Origin: an uncultured Lachnospiraceae bacterium
GTDB lineage: Bacteria; Bacillota_A; Clostridia; Lachnospirales; Lachnospiraceae
Direction: 5' to 3'
DNA length: 5,485 bases
NCBI GenBank assembly: GCA_910588595.1
Contig: CAJUQU010000278.1
Coordinates: 1-5,485, forward strand
Shown here one piece after another: positions 1-5,485 of this stretch. The notes below the pieces were generated by a model. That model was given only the letters and a program-made list of their open reading frames with translations. It ran no database searches and was not told the DNA's origin. Each line of letters opens with the position of its first letter. The first letter of the stretch is position 1. The position numbers and the translations under genes were made by a program.

Positions 1-137
1 CGCGGATAGCAGGTGATATTTACTCGATTATTAATACAATGCTGTACTAGATTATGGCACTTAGAAAGTGTAGTGCACCGGACAGATAAAGTCTGTGATT
101 ACATCTGATTATATTTTATTAATACTTTTCAAAATGT

Positions 138-166
138 TTTCCAATTAAAATATCATATGTTATAAG
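138..166 (+). promoter_or_regulatory. Candidate sigma-A promoter for rho
   Basis: A TTTCCA -35 box (138-143, 4 of 6 consensus bases) is separated by 17 bases from a TATAAG -10 box (161-166, 5 of 6). The -10 is preceded by TG one base upstream (158-159), giving an extended -10. Transcription would start near 173. This is the best promoter match upstream of rho, but it is inferred from the sequence alone. Confidence 0.5.
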
Positions 167-240
167 TAAACTACAAGCAAGCGATATCTGCACTGCGGCA
201 GGCTGCGTGTCATCGATGTAAGGGAAGCGTTCTCCGTTTT

Positions 241-258
241 CATTGCAATGGTGCAATG
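241..258 (+). promoter_or_regulatory. Hairpin in the rho leader
   Basis: CATTGCA (241-247) and TGCAATG (252-258) form a perfect 7-bp stem around the 4-base loop ATGG. No T run follows, so this is not an intrinsic terminator. The loop holds the ATG of a 28-codon open frame (248-334). It could be a leader regulatory structure or chance. Confidence 0.35.
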
Positions 259-287
259 CTTCGTCATTGTTCGAACAGATTCAGTTT

Positions 288-315
288 TTGTGCATTTAGC
301 GAAAAACGGTATAAA
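288..315 (+). promoter_or_regulatory. Weak alternative rho promoter
   Basis: TTGTGC (288-293, 3 of 6) is separated by 16 bases from TATAAA (310-315, 5 of 6). If used, it would give a short leader of about 78 bases before the rho start. It is weaker than the candidate at 138-166 because the -35 box is poor and the spacer is short. Confidence 0.25.
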
Positions 316-378
316 AGAAGTTGTCGGGGCATGAAAGTCATAGCGGCAGTGAAAACATTATTCATTCAATACTTTAGA

Positions 379-385
379 AAGGTGG
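379..385 (+). promoter_or_regulatory. rho ribosome binding site, long spacing
   Basis: AAGGTGG resembles the AAGGAGG anti-anti-SD with one mismatch. It lies 14 bases before the ATG at 400, longer than the usual 5-9 bases. No other in-frame start codon sits at a better distance, and the protein downstream of 400 begins exactly where Rho homologues begin. The long spacing may mean modest initiation. Confidence 0.55.
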
Positions 386-399
386 AAACTGGTACATTT

Positions 400-1941
400 A
401 TGAGGGAGAAATACGAATCACTGGCACTTGCTGAACTGAAAGAAATTGCAAAGGCACGTGGAATGAAACGCATAAGCGGACTGAAAAAAGCGGAGTTGAT
501 CGAACTGATGCTCGCAGAAGATGAGAAGGATAAGGAGGCTGGAAAGGACGTTGAGCCGAAACCTGTGCTCCGCGGTATGAAAGAGCCGTCATTTGCAACA
601 ACATCAAACAATTCCGGGGACAGAACAAACAGATATGAGCGCAGGGATAAGACCCCGAATAACACTGAGCGTCCAGCGAGAGAACAGCGTCCATATGTTG
701 CTGACAATAATAATAATAATAATAATAATGCTGAGCGCCCGGCGCGGGAACAGCGCGCAGTTTCGGAAGGAACGGAGAACAAGCAGGCTGATGAGAAGTT
801 TCCGTCAGAGCTTGACAGTGGCATCACCGCAAGAGGGATTCTTGAAGTCATGCCGGACGGTTTCGGGTTTATCAGAAGTGAGAACTTTCTGCCCGGCGAG
901 AACGATGTGTATGTGGCACCGAGCCAGATCCGCCGTTTCGGACTGCGCACAGGTGATATTATAGAAGGAAACACGCGCATCAAGACAATGAACGAGAAAT
1001 TCAGCGCACTGTTATATCTGAAAAAAGTGAACGGACTGCCGCCGGAACTTGCTACGAGAAGACGCAGCTTTGAGGATATGACGCCGATCTTTCCGGATAA
1101 GCGCATCAAGTTAGAGACACCCGGAGCCAGTGTGGCTATGCGCATCATGGATCTGATGAGCCCTGTCGGAAAGGGGCAGCGCGGTATGATCGTATCGCCG
1201 CCCAAGGCTGGCAAGACCACTCTGCTGAAGGAAGTGGCAAAGTCAATTCTGAAAACGGCGCCGGATATGCACATGATCATTTTGCTGATCGATGAGCGCC
1301 CGGAGGAAGTCACTGATATTAAAGAAGCGATCCAGGGACCTAATGTCGAGGTCATTTACTCGACATTTGATGAATTGCCGGAGCATCACAAGCGGGTTGC
1401 CGAGATGGTGATCGAGCGTGCGAAGCGCCTTGTGGAACATAGAAAAGATGTGTGCATCCTGCTCGACAGCATCACCAGACTGACGCGCGCTTACAACCTC
1501 ACTGTCCCGCCAAGCGGCCGCACGCTATCAGGCGGACTTGATCCGGCAGCGCTGCACATGCCAAAACGCTTTTTTGGTGCGGCAAGAAACATGCGCGAGG
1601 GCGGAAGCCTTACGATTCTTGCGACTGCGCTTGTTGAGACAGGTTCCAAGATGGACGATGTGGTGTACGAGGAGTTCAAGGGTACCGGAAACATGGAGAT
1701 GGTGCTCGACAGGAAGCTCTCCGAGAAGAGAGTTTTTCCTGCGATCGATATACCCAAGTCTGGCACGAGACGTGAGGATCTGCTGTTGACGCCGGATGAA
1801 CTAGAGGCGATCAATGTTATGCGCAAGGCACTCAACGGTCTTAAGTCGGACGAGGCTGTTGACAAGATACTCGATATGTTTTACCGGACGAAAAACAATA
1901 CGGAGTTCGTGGAGACCGTGAAAAAAATGAAATTTATCTGA
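400..1941 (+). CDS. rho: Transcription termination factor Rho with Asn-rich linker
   Basis: Rho is a hexameric RNA-dependent ATPase and helicase that loads on nascent RNA and stops RNA polymerase. From M1 at 400 (513 aa) the order is: N-terminal helical domain (about 1-44), a charged low-complexity linker (about 45-139), a cold-shock-like RNA-binding domain (about 141-212, with DGFGFIR at 153-159), and a RecA-type motor. Motor motifs seen are the P-loop PPKAGKT (267-273, Lys272), catalytic Glu299 in LIDERPEE, Walker B Asp356 in CILLDS, the Q-loop LSGGLD (376-381), and the R-loop EFKGTGNME (425-433). The frame is open back to an ATG at 256, but those 48 residues do not look like Rho, so 400 is preferred. 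E. coli Rho is 419 aa; the linker accounts for the extra length. No intrinsic terminator follows the gene. Identity is certain; the linker role is inference. Confidence 0.97.
   Translation: MREKYESLALAELKEIAKARGMKRISGLKKAELIELMLAEDEKDKEAGKDVEPKPVLRGMKEPSFATTSNNSGDRTNRYERRDKTPNNTERPAREQRPYVADNNNNNNNNAERPAREQRAVSEGTENKQADEKFPSELDSGITARGILEVMPDGFGFIRSENFLPGENDVYVAPSQIRRFGLRTGDIIEGNTRIKTMNEKFSALLYLKKVNGLPPELATRRRSFEDMTPIFPDKRIKLETPGASVAMRIMDLMSPVGKGQRGMIVSPPKAGKTTLLKEVAKSILKTAPDMHMIILLIDERPEEVTDIKEAIQGPNVEVIYSTFDELPEHHKRVAEMVIERAKRLVEHRKDVCILLDSITRLTRAYNLTVPPSGRTLSGGLDPAALHMPKRFFGAARNMREGGSLTILATALVETGSKMDDVVYEEFKGTGNMEMVLDRKLSEKRVFPAIDIPKSGTRREDLLLTPDELEAINVMRKALNGLKSDEAVDKILDMFYRTKNNTEFVETVKKMKFI
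664..756 (+). repeat. (AAT)8 microsatellite flanked by a duplicated motif, inside rho
   Basis: Eight pure AAT codons (706-729) encode eight Asn at Rho residues 103-110. They are flanked by two copies of a nine-codon unit, TERPAREQR (664-690) and AERPAREQR (730-756), offset by 66 bases. The copies differ at several silent positions, so the duplication is not recent or has been kept at the protein level. Unit loss or gain in the AAT run stays in frame and would change Asn number without breaking Rho. Confidence 0.9.
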
Positions 1942-1967
1942 TCGTTCAAAAAATGAATAAAAAGTGC

Positions 1968-1996
1968 TTGCATAGAAAGAAAAGCTGTGATATACT
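1968..1996 (+). promoter_or_regulatory. Sigma-A promoter for rpmE
   Basis: TTGCAT (-35, 1968-1973) and TATACT (-10, 1991-1996, 5 of 6) are spaced by exactly 17 bases, and TG at 1988-1989 gives an extended -10. Transcription should start near 2003, leaving a leader of about 60 bases. That leader opens with a small CTGT/ACAG inverted repeat (2004-2015). This makes rpmE expression independent of rho read-through. Confidence 0.75.
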
Positions 1997-2063
1997 AAAA
2001 AAGCTGTTTATACAGACAAGTATATGAAAACAAATATGATTGATTTATAGAGAGGTGAAAACA

Positions 2064-2270
2064 ATGAGAGAAGGAATCCATCCAAATTACTATCAGGCAA
2101 CTGTTACCTGCAACTGTGGCAACACTTTCGTGACAGGATCTACAAAGCCTGAGATCCACGTGGAAGTTTGTTCAAAATGCCATTCATTCTACACAGGACA
2201 GCAGAAGGCTGCATCGGCTCGTGGACGTATTGATAAGTTCAATAGAAAGTACGGCGTAGAAAGCAAATAA
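2064..2270 (+). CDS. rpmE: 50S ribosomal protein bL31, zinc-binding form
   Basis: bL31 is a small protein of the large ribosomal subunit that helps bridge it to the small subunit. The 68-aa product begins MREGIHPNY, as family members do, and has Cys16, Cys18, Cys36 and Cys39, the zinc-binding set of the C-plus (RpmE) type, as opposed to the zinc-free paralogue (RpmE2/YtjA) used in zinc shortage. The C-terminal part (residues 52-64, ARGRIDKFNRKYG) is typical. An in-frame ATG at 2040 would add eight residues, but GAGGTGA at 2052-2058 lies five bases before the ATG at 2064 and decides for the shorter form. The gene has its own promoter and terminator and so is a single-gene unit. In zinc-starved cells this form is expected to be replaced or to release zinc (family knowledge). 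Confidence 0.97.
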   Translation: MREGIHPNYYQATVTCNCGNTFVTGSTKPEIHVEVCSKCHSFYTGQQKAASARGRIDKFNRKYGVESK

Positions 2271-2280
2271 GTAGCGGCAA

Positions 2281-2318
2281 AAAGGTTGAGGTAAAGTATA
2301 TCTCAACCTTTCGTTTTT
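2281..2318 (+). terminator. Intrinsic terminator after rpmE
   Basis: AAAGGTTGAG (2281-2290) pairs perfectly with CTCAACCTTT (2302-2311). Three more pairs (one G-U) extend the stem inward to a 5-base AAGTA loop. A T5 run (2314-2318) follows after CG. On the minus strand the same stem is followed by a T run, so it could act in both directions. It starts 10 bases after the rpmE stop. Confidence 0.85.
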
Positions 2319-2339
2319 ACTGTATACATTTGGGGCGGT

Positions 2340-2368
2340 ATGGAATAGTGTCGGGAGAATGGTACACT
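2340..2368 (+). promoter_or_regulatory. Possible promoter of the DUF1385-prmC-prfA operon
   Basis: The rpmE terminator means the downstream operon needs its own promoter or read-through. The best candidate is TACACT (2363-2368, 4 of 6), with TG one base upstream (2360-2361) giving an extended -10, and ATGGAA (2340-2345, 3 of 6) 17 bases before it. The transcript would start near 2375, just before the ribosome site AAGAGGT at 2381-2387. The match is modest. Confidence 0.35.
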
Positions 2369-2392
2369 GTTTCTTGAGTAAAGAGGTAAAAT

Positions 2393-3346
2393 ATGGCGAA
2401 AAATAGACAGGCACAGTATTCTGGAATAGGCGGGCAGGCTGTTTTAGAGGGCGTGATGATGAAGAATAAGACGAAATACGCTGTGGCAGTGCGCAAGCCT
2501 GACGGGGATATTGATGTACAGGTTGAGGAGTACCAGGGAGTCTTCGGGGATAAGAAGTTTGCAAAGCTTCCGCTGATCAGGGGCGTTTTTGCCTTTGTGG
2601 ATTCCCTCGTTCTTGGAATGCGGGTGACGATGCATTCAGCGTCCTTTTATGAGGAGGAAGAAGAGACAACGGAGGAGAGCGCAAAAAAATCATCAGGAGG
2701 CAAGGCAGATGATATCATGATGGGGATCACAGTGGCGGTTTCTGTCGTCATAGCTGTGGCGCTTTTTATGCTGCTGCCATTTTTGATATCAGACCTGTTG
2801 GGAAAATATATCCGCAATGCAAGCCTTGTGGCAATATTGGAAGGTGTTTTCCGCATTTTGATCTTTGTGGGGTATATTGCGGCGATATCACTCATGAAAG
2901 ATATCAAGCGTTTGTATATGTATCACGGAGCGGAGCACAAATGCATCAACTGCATCGAGAGAGGTCGTCCGCTCACAGTGAAGAATGTCATGAGGAGTTC
3001 GAGGCAGCACAAGCGCTGCGGGACAAGTTTTCTGCTGTTCGTCGTGCTCGTGAGTGTGGTCATTTTCTTTTTTATCAGAGTTGATAATATGGCATTGAAA
3101 CTTATTTTAAGGCTGCTTCTCGTACCGGTGATCGCAGGGATCTCCTATGAGATCATCAGGCTTGCAGGCAGGAGCAACAACGTGCTGATCCGCATCATTT
3201 CCGCACCGGGAATGTGGACGCAGCGGCTGACGACAAGGGAGCCTGACGAGGATATGGTGGCGGTTGCCATCGCTTCTGTTGAAGCGGTGTTTGACTGGAA
3301 AGCCTATCTGGAAGAAACATTTGGGTACGAGGCAGAGGATCTATGA
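2393..3346 (+). CDS. DUF1385 family multi-pass membrane protein
   Basis: The function is unknown. The 317-aa protein matches the DUF1385 family (B. subtilis YqhQ is, from memory, a member) by its N-terminal GGQAVLEGVMMKN (13-25), the central HGAEHKCINC (178-187) and SRQHKRCGTSF (203-213). Conserved His178, His182, Cys184, Cys187, His206 and Cys209 could bind metal; that is inference. Hydrophobic segments at about 109-131, 147-168, 211-228 and 236-256 suggest four membrane spans. An acidic stretch (87-96) precedes the first span, and the His/Cys motif lies between spans two and three. The start is supported by AAGAGGT five bases upstream. Its stop overlaps the prmC start by 4 bases, so it is translationally coupled to prmC. 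Clostridia often keep this gene beside rpmE, prmC and prfA, which suggests a link to translation or simply shared expression. Confidence 0.92.
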   Translation: MAKNRQAQYSGIGGQAVLEGVMMKNKTKYAVAVRKPDGDIDVQVEEYQGVFGDKKFAKLPLIRGVFAFVDSLVLGMRVTMHSASFYEEEEETTEESAKKSSGGKADDIMMGITVAVSVVIAVALFMLLPFLISDLLGKYIRNASLVAILEGVFRILIFVGYIAAISLMKDIKRLYMYHGAEHKCINCIERGRPLTVKNVMRSSRQHKRCGTSFLLFVVLVSVVIFFFIRVDNMALKLILRLLLVPVIAGISYEIIRLAGRSNNVLIRIISAPGMWTQRLTTREPDEDMVAVAIASVEAVFDWKAYLEETFGYEAEDL

Positions 3347-4200
3347 CATACGGGGAATTGTATAAGTATGGAGAGCTTGCGCTTGAGGCGGCGGGCGTGG
3401 CAGAGGCGTCGCTGGACGCGAGGCTTTTGCTTGAGTATATCTGCCACACGGACAGGAATGAACTGATCGTTCATGCAGACCGCAGGCGCAGCAGCCTGGA
3501 GGAGCAGTTCTACAGGACAGTAATAGAGAAAAGGGCGGAGCGTGTTCCGTTGCAGTATATTATCGGCGAGCAGGAATTTATGGGACTTCGATTTAAAGTG
3601 AACGAACATACACTGATACCAAGGCAGGATACAGAGATCCTTGTCGAGGAGGCACTGCACCGCCTCAGTGATGGTATGCGGATCCTCGATATGTGCACAG
3701 GTTCAGGCTGTATACTGCTAAGCCTGCTCAGATACAGCAATGAGTGCGAGGGCGTCGGTATTGATATTTCAGGGGAAGCCCTGATGGTTGCGAGGGAAAA
3801 TGCGGAACAACTCCATCTTGAAGCTTCTTTTCTTGAGGGAGATCTGTTTGCACCGCTTGCGGATTTTGTGTCAGATAAGACGACGGACAGACTGTTTGAT
3901 ATGATCGTGTCCAATCCACCATATATAGAAACGGCAGTGATCAGTACACTGATGCCGGAAGTACGCGGGCATGAACCGACCAAGGCACTTGACGGCGGGG
4001 GGGATGGGCTGCATTTTTATAAAGAAATTGTTGTGCAGGCACCCATGTATATGCGAAAGGGTGCGCATCTGCTTTTTGAGATCGGCTGTGGGCAGGGGGA
4101 GGCTGTGATGTCTCTCATGCGGGCTGCAGGATTTGAGCAGGTTGGGATATTCAAGGATTACGCCGGAATGGACAGGGTGGTCAGCGGCGTGAAGGGATAG
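3343..4200 (+). CDS. prmC: Peptide chain release factor N5-glutamine methyltransferase
   Basis: PrmC uses S-adenosylmethionine to methylate the glutamine of the GGQ motif in RF1 and RF2, which speeds peptide release. The 285-aa product has the N-terminal helical domain that recognises the release factor (about 1-75, including VPLQYIIGEQEF at 68-79), LIPRQDTE (91-98), the SAM-binding motif DMCTGSGC (116-123), Asp141 in GIDIS, and the catalytic NPPY (191-194), which holds the target glutamine. EPTKALDGGGDGL (211-223) and KDYAGMDRVV (271-280) are also typical. Its ATG overlaps the stop of the upstream gene (ATGA, 3343-3346), with a GAGG site at 3335-3338 inside that gene, so translation is coupled. 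It ends in UAG, a codon read by RF1. A run of seven G (3997-4003) lies in the GGG repeat of the conserved motif. Substrate RF1 is encoded directly downstream. Confidence 0.96.
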   Translation: MTYGELYKYGELALEAAGVAEASLDARLLLEYICHTDRNELIVHADRRRSSLEEQFYRTVIEKRAERVPLQYIIGEQEFMGLRFKVNEHTLIPRQDTEILVEEALHRLSDGMRILDMCTGSGCILLSLLRYSNECEGVGIDISGEALMVARENAEQLHLEASFLEGDLFAPLADFVSDKTTDRLFDMIVSNPPYIETAVISTLMPEVRGHEPTKALDGGGDGLHFYKEIVVQAPMYMRKGAHLLFEIGCGQGEAVMSLMRAAGFEQVGIFKDYAGMDRVVSGVKG

Positions 4201-4205
4201 ATAGT

Positions 4206-4211
4206 AGGAGG
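4206..4211 (+). promoter_or_regulatory. Strong prfA ribosome binding site
   Basis: A perfect AGGAGG lies 7 bases before the ATG at 4219 and only 4 bases before an in-frame GTG at 4216. The better spacing and the family's usual MFDKL start favour 4219. Confidence 0.8.
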
Positions 4212-4218
4212 TTTTGTG

Positions 4219-5295
4219 ATGTTTGATAAGTTAGACGATCTGCTTCATCGATTTGAGGAAATCTTAAATGAGCTCAATGAGCCGACGGTCACAGAGAACC
4301 AGAAGCGTTTCAGGGCGCTGATGAAAGAGCAGAGTGACCTGACGCCTCTTGTCGAGGCGTACAAGGAATATAAGAAATGCAATGAGACAGTGGAGGATTC
4401 GCTGGCGATGCTGGATTCTGAGAGCGATGAGGAGATGCGGGAGATGCTCAAGGAGGAGCTGAGCGATGCCAAGAAACGCATCGAGGAGCTCGAGACACAG
4501 ATGAAGATTCTGCTGCTGCCGAAGGATCCGAACGATGACAAGAATGTCATCGTGGAAATCCGCGCTGGTGCAGGCGGTGACGAGGCGGCGCTGTTTGCGG
4601 CGGAGATCTATCGCATGTATGTGCATTATGCGGAGGGCAGACGCTGGAAAGTCGAACTTGCGGAGTGTGAGGAGATCGGGATCGGCGGTATGAAGAGTGT
4701 TACATTTATGATATCGGGACAGGGTGCTTATTCTGTGATGAAATATGAATCTGGCGTACATCGTGTACAGCGCGTGCCGGAGACCGAGTCAGGCGGGCGT
4801 ATCCATACGTCGACGATCAGTGTAGCGGTGATGCCGGAGGTTGATGATGACATTGATATTGTGATCGAAGACAAGGATATCCGCATCGATGTCATGCGGG
4901 CATCCGGAAACGGGGGACAATGTGTCAACACGACGGATTCTGCAGTGCGTCTGACACATTATCCGACAGGGATCGTGGTGTACAGTCAGACAGAGAAATC
5001 ACAGCTGCAGAACAAGGCAAAGGCTTTTGCGCTGTTGAAGGCAAAGCTGTACGATATCGAGCAGCAGCAGCGCCACGACGCGGAGGCGGAGATGCGCCGG
5101 AGCCAGATCGGTACAGGTGACCGCTCCGAGAAGATCCGGACATACAATTTTCCGCAGGGGCGCGTGACAGATCATCGTATCAACTTGACGATATACAAAC
5201 TGGATAAGGTGATGAACGGGGATATCCAGGAGATCATCGACGCCTGCATCGCCGCCGATCAGGCTGCGAAACTTGCGCGGATGAATCAATCTTGA
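4219..5295 (+). CDS. prfA: Peptide chain release factor 1 (RF1)
   Basis: RF1 recognises UAA and UAG in the ribosomal A site and triggers hydrolysis of the peptidyl-tRNA. The 358-aa product has the helical domain 1 (about 1-100), the AGAGGDEAALFA motif (116-127), the codon-reading PxT motif as PET (187-189, in HRVQRVPETESGG), and the catalytic GGQ (232-234). PxT, not SPF, separates it from RF2. The residue after GGQ is Cys235, where E. coli RF1 has His; as I recall GNGGQCVN is common in clostridia. The C-terminal TYNFPQGRVTDHR (308-320) is typical. Start 4219 is chosen over a GTG at 4216 by ribosome site spacing. It is last in the operon with prmC, whose product methylates the GGQ glutamine. 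Its own stop is UGA, which RF1 does not read. No programmed frameshift is present, unlike prfB. Confidence 0.97.
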   Translation: MFDKLDDLLHRFEEILNELNEPTVTENQKRFRALMKEQSDLTPLVEAYKEYKKCNETVEDSLAMLDSESDEEMREMLKEELSDAKKRIEELETQMKILLLPKDPNDDKNVIVEIRAGAGGDEAALFAAEIYRMYVHYAEGRRWKVELAECEEIGIGGMKSVTFMISGQGAYSVMKYESGVHRVQRVPETESGGRIHTSTISVAVMPEVDDDIDIVIEDKDIRIDVMRASGNGGQCVNTTDSAVRLTHYPTGIVVYSQTEKSQLQNKAKAFALLKAKLYDIEQQQRHDAEAEMRRSQIGTGDRSEKIRTYNFPQGRVTDHRINLTIYKLDKVMNGDIQEIIDACIAADQAAKLARMNQS

Positions 5296-5353
5296 TATTT
5301 GAAGACAAAGAACATTAGATCTGAGTTTATATTTGACAGCGATCATGTTAGAG

Positions 5354-5379
5354 GAGCAGACTGAGCAGTCTGCTCTTTT
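5354..5379 (+). terminator. Intrinsic terminator after prfA
   Basis: GAGCAGACT (5354-5362) and AGTCTGCTC (5367-5375) make a perfect 9-bp stem with loop GAGC, followed by TTTT (5376-5379). The AGAG before the stem can pair with the T run, which lengthens the hairpin but also weakens the free T tract. It lies 58 bases after the prfA stop and most likely ends the DUF1385-prmC-prfA transcript. Confidence 0.75.
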
Positions 5380-5380
5380 A

Positions 5381-5485
5381 TGCACACGGGCACCAGAGGA
5401 AGAAAGTCAGCAGAGGCTGACGGGTGCCCGGCGCGCGGTAGTGGAGAAAGTCATTCCCCTACTCGATTGCACACGGGTTTCCAGA
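5381..5485. repeat. GC-rich direct-repeat region, truncated by window end
   Basis: TGCACACGGG occurs at 5381-5390 and again at 5468-5477, each followed after two or three bases by CCAGA, so an 87-base unit seems to begin again at the window edge. Inside it GAAAGTCA recurs at 5402-5409 and 5446-5453, and the 23 bases ending at 5409 match those ending at 5453 at 17 positions with one gap, suggesting a degenerate half-unit of about 44 bases. The composition rises sharply in GC compared with the AT-rich 5296-5350. What it is I cannot say; it may be a repeat array, a structured RNA or the edge of a mobile element. Confidence 0.6.
5387..5430 (+). other. Compound hairpin, possible structured RNA
   Basis: CGGGCACC (5387-5394) pairs with GGTGCCCG (5423-5430) over 8 bp. 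Nested inside, GTCAGC (5406-5411) pairs with GCTGAC (5416-5421) around an AGAG loop. The left strand carries an 11-base all-purine bulge (5395-5405), while the right has only one unpaired base. A third hairpin, imperfect, follows at 5438-5462 (GTAG/CTAC and GGA/TCC with one mismatch). There is no T tract, so these are not simple terminators. Function unknown. Confidence 0.5.

Larger units (their letters stand above)
1..399. other. AT-rich intergenic region and rho leader
   Basis: No convincing gene is visible here. The stretch contains two small perfect inverted repeats (CACTT/AAGTG at 58-70 and ACAGA/TCTGT at 82-96). Neither is followed by a T tract, so neither makes a convincing terminator for an upstream gene. 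A candidate promoter lies at 138-166, a 7-bp hairpin at 241-258, and a second weaker promoter candidate at 288-315. If the first promoter is used, rho has an untranslated leader of roughly 225 bases, long enough for regulation. Autoregulation of rho through its leader is known in E. coli, but nothing here proves it. Confidence 0.6.

Noticed and set aside
3..50. A frame open from the left window edge to a TAG at 48-50, possibly the tail of an upstream protein
   Set aside because: Only 15 residues with no recognisable motif; too short to call a gene end, and no terminator follows.
256..399. N-terminal extension of Rho from the ATG at 256 or 331
   Set aside because: The 48 added residues are Arg- and Cys-rich and unlike Rho; family start is at 400, with an AAGGTGG site upstream of it.
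366..1355. Long minus-strand open frame of 329 codons opposite rho
   Set aside because: Its Ser/Leu-rich translation mirrors the rho codons on the other strand, it covers the Rho conserved motifs, and no family is recognisable.
1921..1927. A7 run near the end of rho as a frameshift site
   Set aside because: It encodes normal Lys-Lys-Met at the Rho C-terminus, and the family normally ends here; no supporting stimulatory structure is seen.
5333..5338. Perfect TTGACA -35 box after prfA
   Set aside because: No -10 like sequence lies 16-18 bases downstream; that position falls in the terminator stem.
5395..5430. RNase P RNA fragment, because of GAGGAAGAAAGTC and AGAGGCTGACGG
   Set aside because: The conserved GAGGAAAGTCC core is not exact, and the 5' paired region expected before it is replaced by the prfA terminator.
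5381..5485. CRISPR array
   Set aside because: Only two copies of a 10-base repeat 87 bases apart, with related sequence in between instead of unique spacers; does not fit CRISPR repeat and spacer sizes.

Overview
The window is a compact, all plus-strand block of housekeeping genes for transcription termination and translation: rho, rpmE (bL31), a DUF1385 membrane protein, prmC and prfA. This gene order, the four-cysteine zinc form of bL31, the strong AGGAGG-type ribosome sites and an intermediate GC content point to a clostridial Firmicute. Lachnospiraceae is the most likely family, although this is inferred from gene order and protein style, not from a database search.

Layout: bases 1-399 are an AT-rich, largely non-coding region that probably holds the rho promoter and a long leader. 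Rho starts at 400 and is longer than E. coli Rho because of an approximately 95-residue disordered, Asn-rich linker between its N-terminal helical domain and its RNA-binding domain. A good sigma-A promoter follows rho and drives rpmE, which ends in a clear intrinsic terminator at 2281-2318. The DUF1385 gene and prmC overlap by 4 bases (ATGA), and prfA follows prmC after 18 bases, so these three form one operon that ends at a hairpin at 5354-5379. Bases 5381-5485 are a GC-rich stretch of repeats and hairpins that continues past the window edge and is not explained by any gene I recognise.

How the genes work together: Rho ends transcripts, bL31 is a 50S subunit protein, RF1 (prfA) releases peptides at UAA and UAG codons, and PrmC methylates the GGQ glutamine of RF1 and RF2. 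The DUF1385 protein is a multi-spanning membrane protein of unknown function, co-transcribed with the termination factor pair.

The most interesting points are the (AAT)8 microsatellite and duplicated flanking motif that build an Asn-rich, possibly prion-like or condensate-forming linker in Rho, and the structured repeat element after prfA. The rest is an ordinary core-genome region; I do not see evidence for a new multi-gene system.
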